A stretch of 64,000 nucleotides of DNA from Streptomyces lomondensis (GCF_014651035.1 NZ_BMWC01000002.1:806001-870000), one strand, 5' to 3'. Shown: positions 9,519-18,469, counted from the first letter of the stretch. A program made the numbers and translations. Notes: generated from the letters alone by a model not told the origin.

Positions 9519-11438
9519 TCACCGCGCGTACAGCCCCTCCACCTCCGCCGCGTACGTGCGCAGGACCGCCTCGCGGCGGAGTTTCATCGACGGGGTCAGG
9601 TGGCCCGCCTCCTCGGTGAAGTCCTCGGGGAGGATGGCGAAGCGGCGGATGGACTCGGGGCGGGAGACCATCTTGTTGGCCTCGTCGACGGCGCGTTGGA
9701 GGACGGCGCGGAGTTCCTCGTCGTCGAGGAGGAGTCGGGGCGGGACGGGGTGTTTGCCGTTCATGCGGCGCCAGTGGCTGACGCCGGCCTCGTCGAGGGT
9801 GATCAGCGCGGAGACGTAGGGGCGGCCGTCGCCCAGGACGAGGCACTGGGAGATCAGCGGGTGGGCGCGCAGCCAGTTCTCCAGGGGCGCCGGGGCGACG
9901 GACTTGCCGCCCGCGGTGATCAGCATTTCCTTCTTGCGGCCGGTGATGGTCAGGTAGCCCTCGTCGTCCAGTTCGCCGATGTCGCCGGTGGCGAGCCAGC
10001 CGTCGGGGGCGGCGGGGACGACGCCGCCGGCCTGGGGGTCCCAGTAGCCGCGCAGGACGTGGTCGCCGGCGACGAGGATCTCGCCGTCGGCGGCGATGCG
10101 CACGCGGGTGCCGGGCAGCGGCCAGCCGACCGTGCCCAGGCGGGGTTTGAGGGGCGGGGTGACGGTCGACGCGCCGGTGGTCTCCGTCAGTCCGTAGCCC
10201 TCGAAGATCTCGATGCCGGCGCCAGCGTAGAAGGCGGCGAGGCGGCGGCCGAGGGGTGAGCCGCCGCAGATGGCGTAGCGGACCCTGCCGCCCATGGCGT
10301 TGCGGATGCGGCGGTAGACGAGCGGGTCGTAGAAGACGCGGGCGGCCTTGAGGGCGCGGGAGGGGCCGGGGCCCGTGCCGGTCTGCCGGGCCTCCATCGC
10401 CTCGCCGTAGCGCCGCGCCACCGACACCGCGCGGTCGAACGAGGTCACCCGGCCGCCCGCCTCGGCCTTGGCGCGGGCGGAGTTGAAGACCTTCTCCAGC
10501 ATGTACGGGATGGCCAGCAGGCAGGTCGGCCGGAAGCTCGCCAGGTCCGGCAGCAGGTGCTCGGCCTTGATGCTCGGCGCGTGCCCCAGCCGGACCCGGG
10601 CCCGGACGCAGGCGATCGCCACCATGCGGCCGAAGACGTGGGACATGGGCAGGAACAGCAGGACGGAGGCCTCTTCGCTGGTCCTGGCCCGGAAGACGGG
10701 GTAGAGCAGCTCGATGGCGTTGTCGACCTCGGCCAAGAAGTTGCCGTGGGTGAGCGCGCAGCCCTTGGGGCGGCCCGTGGTGCCCGAGGTGTAGACGAGG
10801 GTGGCGAGGGTGTCGGGGCCGAGCATGCCGCGCCGCACCTCCACCTCCGGGTCGGTCAGATGCGCGCCGGCCTCCGCGAGCCGGTCCACGTGGCCCTTCT
10901 CCACGACCCACACGTGCTTGAGGTCGGGCAGCCGCTCCCGCTCCGGGCCGAGGGCGGCGGCCTGCCCGGCCGTCTCGGTGACCAGGGCGACCGCGCCGGA
11001 GTCCTGGAGGATCCAGCGGGCCTGGAAGACGGAGGACGTGGGGTAGACGGGGACGGTGACCAGGCCGGCCGCCCACGCGGCGAAGTCCAGGACCGTCCAC
11101 TCGTAGATCGTCCGGGCCATCACCGCGATCCGGTCGCCCGGCATCAGCCCCTCGGCGATCATTCCCTTCGCCACGGCCATCACCTGGCCGGCGAACTGGG
11201 CCGCCGTGACGTCGCTCCAGCGCCCGTCGGCGTCCTTGCGGCTGAGCGCCACGGCGCCCGGGTCCGCGCCCGCGTTGTCGAACGGCAGGTCGGCGAGCGA
11301 CCCGTGCGTCCACGGCGGCGCCAGCGGCGGCACGGACGCCTCCCGCACGACCCCGTCCAGGCGCCGGACCTCGGGCGCGACCAGCACCGGTCCGCCGTAC
11401 ACGTCGCCGTAGGCGGAGGAGGGATACGCAGTGGACAC
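9519..11438 (-). CDS. fadD: Long-chain fatty-acid-CoA ligase (FadD)
   Basis: A protein of 639 residues of the ANL adenylating family. It shows the AMP-binding P-loop YTSGTTGRPKGC, the GYGLTETTGAS motif that closes the active site, and the C-terminal hinge YLTITGRKKEMLITAGGKS with the catalytic lysine region. These proteins activate fatty acids to acyl-adenylates and then acyl-CoA for beta-oxidation or lipid synthesis. The size agrees with bacterial FadD15/FAA1-like ligases. It lies on the minus strand between the thiolase and the sugar-binding protein with sizeable gaps on both sides, so it is probably its own transcription unit. Confidence 0.9.
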   Translation of the reverse strand: MSTAYPSSAYGDVYGGPVLVAPEVRRLDGVVREASVPPLAPPWTHGSLADLPFDNAGADPGAVALSRKDADGRWSDVTAAQFAGQVMAVAKGMIAEGLMPGDRIAVMARTIYEWTVLDFAAWAAGLVTVPVYPTSSVFQARWILQDSGAVALVTETAGQAAALGPERERLPDLKHVWVVEKGHVDRLAEAGAHLTDPEVEVRRGMLGPDTLATLVYTSGTTGRPKGCALTHGNFLAEVDNAIELLYPVFRARTSEEASVLLFLPMSHVFGRMVAIACVRARVRLGHAPSIKAEHLLPDLASFRPTCLLAIPYMLEKVFNSARAKAEAGGRVTSFDRAVSVARRYGEAMEARQTGTGPGPSRALKAARVFYDPLVYRRIRNAMGGRVRYAICGGSPLGRRLAAFYAGAGIEIFEGYGLTETTGASTVTPPLKPRLGTVGWPLPGTRVRIAADGEILVAGDHVLRGYWDPQAGGVVPAAPDGWLATGDIGELDDEGYLTITGRKKEMLITAGGKSVAPAPLENWLRAHPLISQCLVLGDGRPYVSALITLDEAGVSHWRRMNGKHPVPPRLLLDDEELRAVLQRAVDEANKMVSRPESIRRFAILPEDFTEEAGHLTPSMKLRREAVLRTYAAEVEGLYAR

Positions 11439-11667
11439 GGGCGGCTCCTGGGGCGTGCAGCGCTGACTGCTTGCTGCATGACGTACGTGCCTCGCACGCC
11501 GAGGCGCTCAACCGGCTGAACCCCCAGAAAGGGGTTGGTGACGGCAGGAAGGGGATCGTACGGCGCTCACGTGGCGGGTTTGTGCGGGTTCGGGGATGGT
11601 CCGGAGCCGGGCCTGTGCATTCTCGGGGGTTATGTGAGGGTCTTTCAGGTTCGGTTCACCGGGGCGC
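11439..11667. promoter_or_regulatory. Intergenic region upstream of fadD
   Basis: This 229-bp gap should hold the fadD promoter and the end of the thiolase transcript. The only structure I see is a small hairpin, AACCCC/GGGGTT, at 11519-11536, which could help end the thiolase message. No clear promoter hexamers were found. Confidence 0.3.
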
Positions 11668-12951
11668 TCAGGCCCGCTCCAGGACGGCCGTCACCCCCTG
11701 TCCGCCCGCAGCGCACACGGAGATCAACCCCCGGGCGGGCGCGTCCCGTTCGGCCAGCAGCTTGGCCAGCGTGGCGACGATCCGGGCGCCGGTGGCGGCG
11801 AAGGGGTGGCCGGTGGCGAGGGAGGAGCCGGCGACGTTCAGCCGGGCGCGGTCCACCGTGCCGAGCCCCCGCTTCTCCCAGGCGGCGAGCGTCGCCAGCA
11901 CCTGGGAGGCGAACGCCTCATGGATCTCGACGAGGTCGAAGTCGGCCAGGCCCAGCCCGGCCCGCTCCAGCAGGCGCGGGACCGCGTACGCCGGTGCCAT
12001 GAGCAGCCCGTCCTCGCCACCGGCGACATCGCCGCCCACGAAGTCGACGGCCGCCGTCTCGTACGCCGTGAGGTACGCCAGCGGCTCCAGGCCGCGTTCC
12101 CGGGCCCACTCCTCGCTCGCCAGCAGGACGGTCGCGGCACCGTCCGTCAGCGGCGTCGAGTTCCCCGCCGTCATCGTGGGGTCGGGGTGGTCGAGCCCGA
12201 ACACCGGCTTCAGCGTGGCGAGTTTCTCCACGGTCGAGCCGGGGCGCAGGTTCTGGTCGCGGGCGAGGCCCCGGAAGGGGACCACCAGGTCCTGGAAGAA
12301 GCCGCGTTCGTACGCCCCCGCCAGCCGCTGGTGGCTGGTCGCGGCCAGTTCGTCCTGGGCCTCGCGGCCGATGCCCCAGGCGCGGGCCGTGACGGCGGCG
12401 TGCTCGCCCATGGACAGTCCGGTGCGCGGCTCGGCGTTGCGCGGGATGTCGGGGACGAGGTGGCCCGGGCGCACCTTCGCCAAGGCCTTCACGCGCGCAC
12501 CCAGCGACTTCGCCCGGCGGGCCTCCAGCAGGACGCGGCGCAGGGTGTCGTTGACGCCCAGGGGCGCGTCGCTGGCCGTGTCGGCGCCGCCCGCGATCGC
12601 CGAGTCGGTCTGGCCGAGGGCGATCTTGTTGGCGGCGGCGATGACGGCCTGGAGGCCGGTGCCGCAGGCCTGCTGGATGTCGTAGGCGGGGGTGCGCGGG
12701 TGGAGCTTGGAGCCGAGGACGGTCTCGCGGGCGAGGTTGAAGTCGCGGCTGTGCTTGAGGACCGCGCCGGCGACGAACTCCCCGACCGCGCCCGGCTCCT
12801 TCAGGCCGTACCGCTCGACGAGGCCGTCCAGGGCGGCGGTGAGCATCTGCTGGTTGGAGGCGGTGGCGTACGGGCCGTCGGAGCGGGCGAAGGGGATGCG
12901 CGCTCCGCCGATGACCGCCACGCGCCGCACCGACATCTCCTGGGGGCTCAT
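11668..12951 (-). CDS. fadA2: Acetyl-CoA C-acyltransferase (thiolase, FadA2-like)
   Basis: A thiolase of 427 residues. The nucleophilic cysteine is in QQACGTGLQAV, the active-site histidine in GHPFAATGAR, and the second cysteine in CAAGGQGV near the C-terminus, so all catalytic residues are present. It catalyses the thiolytic cleavage (or reverse condensation) of 3-ketoacyl-CoA. The gene is divergent from a FabG4-like reductase and a MaoC dehydratase. The same arrangement is known in Mycobacterium tuberculosis (fadA2/Rv0243 opposite fabG4/Rv0242c and htdX/Rv0241c), which supports the assignment. The shared 94-bp promoter gap contains two palindromes. Confidence 0.88.
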   Translation of the reverse strand: MSPQEMSVRRVAVIGGARIPFARSDGPYATASNQQMLTAALDGLVERYGLKEPGAVGEFVAGAVLKHSRDFNLARETVLGSKLHPRTPAYDIQQACGTGLQAVIAAANKIALGQTDSAIAGGADTASDAPLGVNDTLRRVLLEARRAKSLGARVKALAKVRPGHLVPDIPRNAEPRTGLSMGEHAAVTARAWGIGREAQDELAATSHQRLAGAYERGFFQDLVVPFRGLARDQNLRPGSTVEKLATLKPVFGLDHPDPTMTAGNSTPLTDGAATVLLASEEWARERGLEPLAYLTAYETAAVDFVGGDVAGGEDGLLMAPAYAVPRLLERAGLGLADFDLVEIHEAFASQVLATLAAWEKRGLGTVDRARLNVAGSSLATGHPFAATGARIVATLAKLLAERDAPARGLISVCAAGGQGVTAVLERA

Positions 12952-12980
12952 CTCGACCTGCTCCTCGCCTGTGACGTAGC

Positions 12981-13011
12981 CTTACCTCCGGTAACCTTAC
13001 TCCAGAGTAAG
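12981..13011. promoter_or_regulatory. Double palindromic operator between thiolase and fabG4-like genes
   Basis: Two adjacent inverted repeats, TTACC-TCC-GGTAA (12982-12994) and CTTACTC-CA-GAGTAAG (12996-13011), lie in the 94-bp divergent gap. The TTAC/GTAA half sites are the kind bound by TetR-family regulators of lipid genes. The TetR gene at the end of this cluster (15186-15851) is the obvious candidate. Assigning the regulator is inference. Confidence 0.6.
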
Positions 13012-13045
13012 CAAATGCGAACAGTCATCCGAGCCGGGAGTCGCC

Positions 13046-14353
13046 ATGGCCGACCGCTATCTGAGCTTCACCGGTACCGCGCCGGGCCGTTTCCTCACCC
13101 GACGGCTCGGTCTGCCGCAGCCCGCGGCCCTGGTCCGCTGGTCCCCCGAGCGGCCCGCCCTGGCCGGCGGCCTGCGCCACCTCACGGCCGGCACCTCCGG
13201 CCTGGACCTGCCGCCGGTCCTCGCCCGTACGGGCATCGGCCCGGCCGGCTCCGACCGGGCCGCCGCCGTCGTCCTGGACGCGACCGGGGTCCGGGACGTC
13301 GAGGGACTGGCCGAGGTCCACGCCGCCCTGCATCCCGTCGTACGGTCGATCGCCGCGAGCGGCCGCGTGGTCGTGCTCGGCGCCCCGCTCGACCCCGCCG
13401 ACCACCACCAGGCGGCGGCCCAGCAGGCCCTGGAGGGCTTCACGCGCTCGCTCGGCAAGGAGATCGGCCGGGGCAGGACCGTGAACCTGGTCCGGCTCAC
13501 GGACGCCTCGGCGGCCGAGTCCACGCTCCGGTTCCTGCTCTCGCCCAAGTCCGCGTACGTGAGCGGGCAGGTGATCGAGGTGGGACCGCCCCAGGAGACC
13601 ACCACCCCCGTCGACTGGGCCCGCCCGCTCACCGGCCGCACCGCCCTCGTCACCGGCGCCGCCCGCGGTATCGGCGAGGCCGTCGCCGAGACGCTCGCCC
13701 GGGAGGGTGCCCGGGTCGTCGTCCTCGACGTGCCGCAGGCCGGGCAGGACGCCCGGCGCGTCGCCGACCGGCTCGGCGGCACCGCCCTGCTCCTCGACAT
13801 CACCGCCGCCGACGCGGGCGCGCGGATCGCCGAGGCCCTGCCGGACGGCCTGGACCTGCTGATCCACAACGCGGGCATCACCCGCGACCGGCGGCTGGTG
13901 AACATGCCGGCCGAGCGCTGGATCTCCGTGCTGGAAGTGAACCTGGCGAGTGTGCTGCGCACGACGGACGCCCTGCTGAAGGCCGGGACGCTGAAGCGCG
14001 GCGGCTCGATCGTCGCCACCGCCTCCATCGCGGGCCTGGCCGGCAACGCGGGCCAGACCAACTACGGGGCCAGCAAGGCGGGCGTCGTCGGCCTGGTCCG
14101 CTCCCTCGCGCCGCGCGCCCTCGCGGAGCACGGCGTGACGGTCAACGCGGTCGCGCCAGGCTTCATCGAGACGAAGATGACGGCCGCGATCCCGCTGTTC
14201 ATCCGCGAGGCGGGCCGCCGCATGAACTCCCTCGCCCAGGGCGGCCTCCCGGTCGACGTCGCCGAGACCACCGCCTGGCTCGCGCACCCGGCCTCGGGCG
14301 CCGTCAACGGCCAGATCGTCCGCGTCTGCGGCCAGAGTCTGCTGGGTGCCTGA
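13046..14353 (+). CDS. fabG4: 3-oxoacyl-(ACP/CoA) reductase, FabG4 type
   Basis: A short-chain dehydrogenase of 435 residues, much longer than ordinary FabG (about 250), because an N-terminal Rossmann-like domain of some 190 residues precedes the catalytic domain. This two-domain form is the FabG4 type. The cofactor motif is VTGAARGIGEAVA, followed by HNAGI, the catalytic Ser region IVATASIAG, and the YGASKAG Tyr/Lys pair. It reduces 3-ketoacyl thioesters with NAD(P)H. Its stop shares one base with the start of the next gene (TGATG), so the two are translationally coupled. It is divergent from the thiolase. Confidence 0.88.
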   Translation: MADRYLSFTGTAPGRFLTRRLGLPQPAALVRWSPERPALAGGLRHLTAGTSGLDLPPVLARTGIGPAGSDRAAAVVLDATGVRDVEGLAEVHAALHPVVRSIAASGRVVVLGAPLDPADHHQAAAQQALEGFTRSLGKEIGRGRTVNLVRLTDASAAESTLRFLLSPKSAYVSGQVIEVGPPQETTTPVDWARPLTGRTALVTGAARGIGEAVAETLAREGARVVVLDVPQAGQDARRVADRLGGTALLLDITAADAGARIAEALPDGLDLLIHNAGITRDRRLVNMPAERWISVLEVNLASVLRTTDALLKAGTLKRGGSIVATASIAGLAGNAGQTNYGASKAGVVGLVRSLAPRALAEHGVTVNAVAPGFIETKMTAAIPLFIREAGRRMNSLAQGGLPVDVAETTAWLAHPASGAVNGQIVRVCGQSLLGA

Positions 14354-15198
14354 TGACCGACACCGCGCTCGTCCTCACCGCGTCCCCCTCCCTCGCCCCG
14401 CTCCTCGCCCGTGGCGCCCTGCTGTCCCCCTTCAAACGCCCGTCCCCCGACGCGGAGTTCCCCCGCACCCGGCTCGTCCTGCCCGGTCTGCGCGTCGACC
14501 TCGCGCGGCTGGCGGCGTACGAGCGGGTCTGCGGGTTCCCGACCGGAGCGGACGCGCTGCCGCTGACCTATCCGCACGTTCTGGGATTCCCCCTGGCCAT
14601 GCGGCTGATGAGCGGCCGGGACTTCCCGCTGCCGCTGCTCGGCCTCGTCCACACGTCGATCACGATCACGCGGCACGCGCCGCTGCCGGCGACGGGCACC
14701 TACGAACTCTCCGTCCACGTCGAGGAGTTGGCCCCCCACCGCCGCGGCACCCAGGCCACGGTCGTCACCGAGGTGCGCGGCACCGGGGACGTCGTATGGG
14801 AGTCGAAGAGCACGTACCTGGCCCGGCACCGCACGGAACGCCCCAGCGAGGCGCCCGTCAAGGAGATACGCAAGCCGCTGCCCGCGGTCGCCGAGTGGCG
14901 GCTCGCCGGGGATGTCGGGCGGCGCTATGCAGCCGCCTCCGGGGACCGCAACCCGATCCACCTCCACCCGCTCACCGCCCGGCTGTTCGGCTTCCCCCGG
15001 GCGATCGCGCACGGCATGTGGACGGTGGCCCGCTGCCTCGCCGCGCACGGCACGCCGGACTCCTGCCATGTACGGGCGGACTTCAAGGCACCGGTGCTGC
15101 TGCCCGGGACGGTGACGTACGCGGCACAGGACGGCCGGTTCGAACTGCGCGGCCGGGAGGACCGGCTCCACCTGACGGGGGACGTCTACCCCACCTGA
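14353..15198 (+). CDS. htdX: MaoC-family 3-hydroxyacyl dehydratase (HtdX-like)
   Basis: A protein of 281 residues. The C-terminal half has the R-hydratase 2 motif: SGDRNPIHLHPLTARLFGF followed by AIAHGMW, with the catalytic Asp and His present. The N-terminal half looks like a second, degenerate hot-dog domain, as in mycobacterial HtdX. It would hydrate or dehydrate 2-enoyl/3-hydroxyacyl thioesters, the step between the FabG4-like reductase and reduction or cleavage. The start overlaps the fabG4-like stop by one base. Its last 13 bases overlap the convergent TetR gene. Confidence 0.85.
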   Translation: MTDTALVLTASPSLAPLLARGALLSPFKRPSPDAEFPRTRLVLPGLRVDLARLAAYERVCGFPTGADALPLTYPHVLGFPLAMRLMSGRDFPLPLLGLVHTSITITRHAPLPATGTYELSVHVEELAPHRRGTQATVVTEVRGTGDVVWESKSTYLARHRTERPSEAPVKEIRKPLPAVAEWRLAGDVGRRYAAASGDRNPIHLHPLTARLFGFPRAIAHGMWTVARCLAAHGTPDSCHVRADFKAPVLLPGTVTYAAQDGRFELRGREDRLHLTGDVYPT

Positions 15199-15851
15199 GC
15201 GTCCGGCTGCTCCTCCGGGGGTGACCAGGGCCGGTCCGCCATGAGGTCGCCGAGTCCGGCCCAGGCGAAGTTCATCATCGTGGCCGCGGCTTGGCGGGCC
15301 GTGACGCCCGGGGTGGCGTTGGCCCAGGCGGCGAGCGACTCGGCGGCGCCGACCAGGGCCGCGGCGAGCCCGGCGACCTCGCGCTCCGGCAGATCGGGGT
15401 CGCGGTGGGCCTCGCGGGCCCCGGCGAGGATCAGCTGCGTCACGAACGCGACGATCTCCTCGCGCATCGCGGCGACCTCGGCGGCGAACGGCTCGCCGTG
15501 CGTACGGGCCTGGAGGTGCAGGACCGACCAGGCGTCCGGGTTCTCGGCGGTGTGCGCGAAGAACGCGCCGAGACCCTCCCACAGTTGCCGGTCGGCGGGC
15601 AGGTCGCGGCGGACGCCGGCCCGTACCGCCTCGACGAGGGCCCCCGCCTCCCGGCGGATGCAGGCCGTGAAGAGGTCTTCCTTCGAGTTCAGGTACAGGT
15701 AGACCAACGGCTTGGAGACGCCCGCGAGTTCGGCTATCTCGTCCATCGACGCGGCCATGTAGCCGCGTTGGCCGAAGATCCGCACGGCGGCGTCCAGCAT
15801 CTGCTGTTCACGGACCGCACGCGGCATCCGCTTCGTCTTCACGGCACCCAT
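15186..15851 (-). CDS. TetR-family transcriptional regulator
   Basis: A regulator of 221 residues. The N-terminal helix-turn-helix is typical TetR: REQQMLDAAVRIFGQRGY, then MDEIAELAGVSKPLVYLY and the FTACIRREA linker. The C-terminal ligand domain is helical. It is convergent with the HtdX-like gene and ends the fadA2/fabG4/htdX group; M. tuberculosis also has a TetR gene close to these genes. It probably represses the divergent promoters by binding the palindromes at 12981-13011, and may sense an acyl-CoA. Family assignment is sure; target and ligand are inference. Confidence 0.9.
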   Translation of the reverse strand: MGAVKTKRMPRAVREQQMLDAAVRIFGQRGYMAASMDEIAELAGVSKPLVYLYLNSKEDLFTACIRREAGALVEAVRAGVRRDLPADRQLWEGLGAFFAHTAENPDAWSVLHLQARTHGEPFAAEVAAMREEIVAFVTQLILAGAREAHRDPDLPEREVAGLAAALVGAAESLAAWANATPGVTARQAAATMMNFAWAGLGDLMADRPWSPPEEQPDAQVG

Positions 15852-15928
15852 ACCGCTTAGCGTACGGTCCCCCCGGCCGGCCCTCGGCCGGGAAACCCGC
15901 CGAGGAGCGGCCAGGGGCCGTCGTTGCG

Positions 15929-17230
15929 TCAGGCCGCGGCGGGCACCTGCTCGGGCCGCGTGTCCCGCGGCTCGTCCAGGGAGGAGCCGTCGGCCGTGGC
16001 GTAGGCGTCACGGTCGAGCAGGTTCTCGCGGGCCGAGACCAGAACCGGGATCAGCGCCTGCCCGGCGACGTTGGTCGCGGTGCGGATCATGTCCAGGATC
16101 GGGTCGATCGCGAGGAGCAGGCCCACGCCCTCCATCGGCAGGCCGAGGGTGGACAGGGTCAGGGTCAGCATGACCGTCGCGCCGGTGAGGCCGGCCGTGG
16201 CGGCGGAGCCGACCACCGAGACGAACGCGATCAGCAGGTAGTCGCCGACGCCCAGCCGGATGTCGAAGATCTGGGCGACGAAGATCGCGGCGATCGCCGG
16301 GTAGATCGCGGCGCAGCCGTCCATCTTGGTCGTCGCGCCGAACGGCACCGCGAAGGACGCGTACTCCTTCGGCACACCGAGCCGCTCGGTGACCTTCTGG
16401 GTCAGCGGCATGGTGCCCACGGAGGAGCGGGAGACGAAGGCCAGCTGGATCGCGGGCCAGGCGCCCTTGAAGAACTGGACCGGGTTGACCTTGGCGACGA
16501 GCGCGAGCAGCGTCGGGTAGACGCCGAACAGCACGATGAGGCAGCCGACGTAGATGTCGGCGGTGAACGTCGCGTACTTGCCGATCAGGTCCCAGCCGTA
16601 GGTGGCGATGGCGTAGCCGATGAGGCCGATCGTGCCGATCGGGGCGAGCCGGATGACCCACCACAGCGCCTTCTGGAGCAGCTCCAGGACGGATTCGCTG
16701 AGGGCGAGGATCGGCTGGGCCTTCTCGCCGAGCTGGAGGGCGGCGATACCGGCGACGGCGGCCATGAAGACGATCTGGAGGACGTTCAGCTCGGTGAAGG
16801 GCGTGATGACGTCCGTCGGCACGATGCCGGTCAGGAAGTCGATCCAGGAGCCGGTGTCCTCGGGCTTCGCGCCGTCCTTGGGCGTGAGGCCGGTACCGGC
16901 ACCGGGGTTGGTCACCAGGCCGATGACGAGACCGATGCTCACCGCGATCAGCGAGGTGATCATGAACCACAGGAGGGTCCGCGAGGCCAGGCGGGCCGCG
17001 TTGTTGACCTTCCGCAGGTTGGTGATCGACACCAGGATCGCGAAGAAGACGAGCGGGGCGACGGCGAGCTTCAGCAGCCCGATGAAGGTGTCACCGACCT
17101 TCTCCAGGGTCGTGACCAGCCAGGACAGATCCTGGCCACGGGCGAGCCACCCGAGCAGCACACCGAGGACGAGACCGGCGATGATCTGGGCCCAGAAGGG
17201 CACCTTGAAGAATTTCAGGCGTGAGGACAC
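15929..17230 (-). CDS. dctA: Dicarboxylate:cation symporter (DctA/SDF family)
   Basis: A carrier of 433 residues from the GTG at 17230. That start is chosen because GGAG lies 7 nt upstream and the length suits the family; the longer open frame would add 31 basic residues of no familiar kind. About eight membrane helices and two re-entrant loops are expected. Conserved motifs include SRSSVGTMPLT (hairpin 1 serine-rich motif), FAVPFGATTKMDG (TM7) and GSAATAGLTGATVML (hairpin 2). The family takes up C4-dicarboxylates or glutamate with H+ or Na+. It is a single-gene unit with a palindrome overlapping its candidate promoter at 17407-17436. Confidence 0.9.
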   Translation of the reverse strand: MSSRLKFFKVPFWAQIIAGLVLGVLLGWLARGQDLSWLVTTLEKVGDTFIGLLKLAVAPLVFFAILVSITNLRKVNNAARLASRTLLWFMITSLIAVSIGLVIGLVTNPGAGTGLTPKDGAKPEDTGSWIDFLTGIVPTDVITPFTELNVLQIVFMAAVAGIAALQLGEKAQPILALSESVLELLQKALWWVIRLAPIGTIGLIGYAIATYGWDLIGKYATFTADIYVGCLIVLFGVYPTLLALVAKVNPVQFFKGAWPAIQLAFVSRSSVGTMPLTQKVTERLGVPKEYASFAVPFGATTKMDGCAAIYPAIAAIFVAQIFDIRLGVGDYLLIAFVSVVGSAATAGLTGATVMLTLTLSTLGLPMEGVGLLLAIDPILDMIRTATNVAGQALIPVLVSARENLLDRDAYATADGSSLDEPRDTRPEQVPAAA

Positions 17231-17406
17231 GGACTGACTCCGTTGGGGGACGCGTAGGGAGAACTGACGTGGGAGACGACGGGGGTTGCGTGACGTCAGG
17301 GACGACAGAAAGCGGACGCGCACCGACAGAGATCCACGTGCAGACGCGCCACGAGCGGAACGCTCCGGGGCGGAAGAGACGCGACTGCTGACTTCATAGC
17401 ATCGAC

Positions 17407-17436
17407 CTTAACACCTGAGCTTTGAGGACCTCAAAG
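17407..17436 (-). promoter_or_regulatory. Promoter with overlapping palindrome upstream of dctA
   Basis: On the minus strand, TTGAGG and TAAGGT are spaced 18 bp apart as possible -35 and -10 boxes. The -35 lies inside a 17-bp palindrome (CTTTGAGG, one central base, CCTCAAAG; 17420-17436). A regulator binding here would block the promoter. Part of the half-site (CTTTGA) recurs at 17442-17447. The regulator is unknown. Confidence 0.45.
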
Positions 17437-17481
17437 CCTGGCTTTGATAGGTGACGACCCACACACACCCATACAAGGCAA

Positions 17482-17519
17482 AGCGCCCCGTTTCCGCGCA
17501 TGTGCGGAAACGGGGCGCT
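17482..17519 (-). terminator. Strong terminator after the DUF4229 gene
   Basis: A 16-bp perfect stem (AGCGCCCCGTTTCCGC and its complement) with a 6-nt loop begins about 18 bp after the DUF4229 stop. On the minus strand the stem is followed by TTTGCCTTGT. It separates that gene from dctA. Confidence 0.85.
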
Positions 17520-17537
17520 GTACGCCGGTGAGGTGAG

Positions 17538-17837
17538 CTACGAGGTCTGCCCCTGAGCCCGGGCGGTGTCGTCGGCCACGTCCTCCTGGCTGCGGTTGGC
17601 CTCCAGGTTGGCCTTCATCCGGTCGACCCGCTGCACGATCTGCACGGAGGCCCGGTCCCGCTCCTTGCGCAGGACGACGAAGCTGATCGGCGCGGAGATC
17701 AGCAGGGCGAGCAGGACGACCCACAGGCCGTTGCTCTCGCCGAGGCCGCGCGGGGCGAGGCCGGAGTAGACGGCGCCCCAGACGACCACGAGGCAGCCCA
17801 CGAAGATCCCGAGGCGCATCAGCGTGTAGCGGAGCAT
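17538..17837 (-). CDS. DUF4229 small membrane protein
   Basis: A protein of 99 residues from the ATG at 17837 (MLRYTLMRLGIF, the usual beginning of the family); an upstream TTG would add 14 residues. It has two hydrophobic helices (GIFVGCLVVVWGAVYSGL and LWVVLLALLISAPISFVVL) separated by a short loop, then a charged C-terminal coiled-coil-like helix with KERDRASVQIVQRVDR. DUF4229 proteins are found in actinobacteria and have no known function. Expected in the cytoplasmic membrane with the charged tail inside. Confidence 0.85.
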   Translation of the reverse strand: MLRYTLMRLGIFVGCLVVVWGAVYSGLAPRGLGESNGLWVVLLALLISAPISFVVLRKERDRASVQIVQRVDRMKANLEANRSQEDVADDTARAQGQTS

Positions 17838-17928
17838 CTCAATCCACTCTTCCGGTTCGAACGGCCAGAACGTACCCAAAGGGGCACCGTCCAGTGAAGC
17901 ACGCCGGACGGCCGATCTTGCAGCGGGG

Positions 17929-18453
17929 TCAGTTCAGCGGGAGGAGCATGATCACGTCATCGCGGTCGTCGCCCGGCCCCACCCGGATGGCGCCCGGGAT
18001 CCGGCCTACCTCCTTGTAGCCGCACGACTCGTAGAACCGCTCCAGCCCGAGTCCGCCCCGGCAGGTCAGCCGGATCGCCTCGATCCCGTCGATCCCCCGG
18101 GCGGCGTCCGCCGCCGCGGCCAGCAGATCGCGGCCGTACCCCTTGCCCTGGTGGCGCGGATGCACCATCACCGTGTACAGCCACAGCCAGTGCGTCATCA
18201 GATGGTGCGTGTTGAACGTCAGGAACGCGGTCGCCGCGACCCGCCCCTCCTCGTCGTGCCCGACGAGGAGTCTGACCTGCCCCTCGGACATCGACGCGAA
18301 GTGCTTGAGCAGCCAGGGACGAATGTCCTCCCGCGTCACCGGCGGCACGAATCCGACGGCTCCGCCCGCGTTGGAGACATCGGCCCACAGGTCGAGGATG
18401 CCGTCACGCAGCTCGGGGGTGACAGCGGGATCGAGCGTGAAGGTAAGGGGCAT
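17929..18453 (-). CDS. GNAT-family N-acetyltransferase
   Basis: A protein of 174 residues. The acetyl-CoA-binding motif A is VMVHPRHQGKGYGRDLL (Q/RxxGxG/A), followed by a typical GNAT C-terminus with GLGLERFYESCGYKEVGRIP. The full length fits one GNAT domain. It would transfer an acetyl group from acetyl-CoA to an amine; the substrate is unknown. It ends 16 bp downstream of the uracil-DNA glycosylase start region's partner: the gene at 18470 stops just before it on the same strand, so the two could be cotranscribed. Confidence 0.85.
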   Translation of the reverse strand: MPLTFTLDPAVTPELRDGILDLWADVSNAGGAVGFVPPVTREDIRPWLLKHFASMSEGQVRLLVGHDEEGRVAATAFLTFNTHHLMTHWLWLYTVMVHPRHQGKGYGRDLLAAAADAARGIDGIEAIRLTCRGGLGLERFYESCGYKEVGRIPGAIRVGPGDDRDDVIMLLPLN

Positions 18454-18469
18454 GCAGGGATTGTAACTA

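Noticed and set aside
11806..15198. A plus-strand open frame of 1130 codons
   Set aside because: Only its last 281 codons (the MaoC gene from 14353) are real. The rest is the antisense of the thiolase and an out-of-phase reading of the reductase, an effect of high third-position GC.
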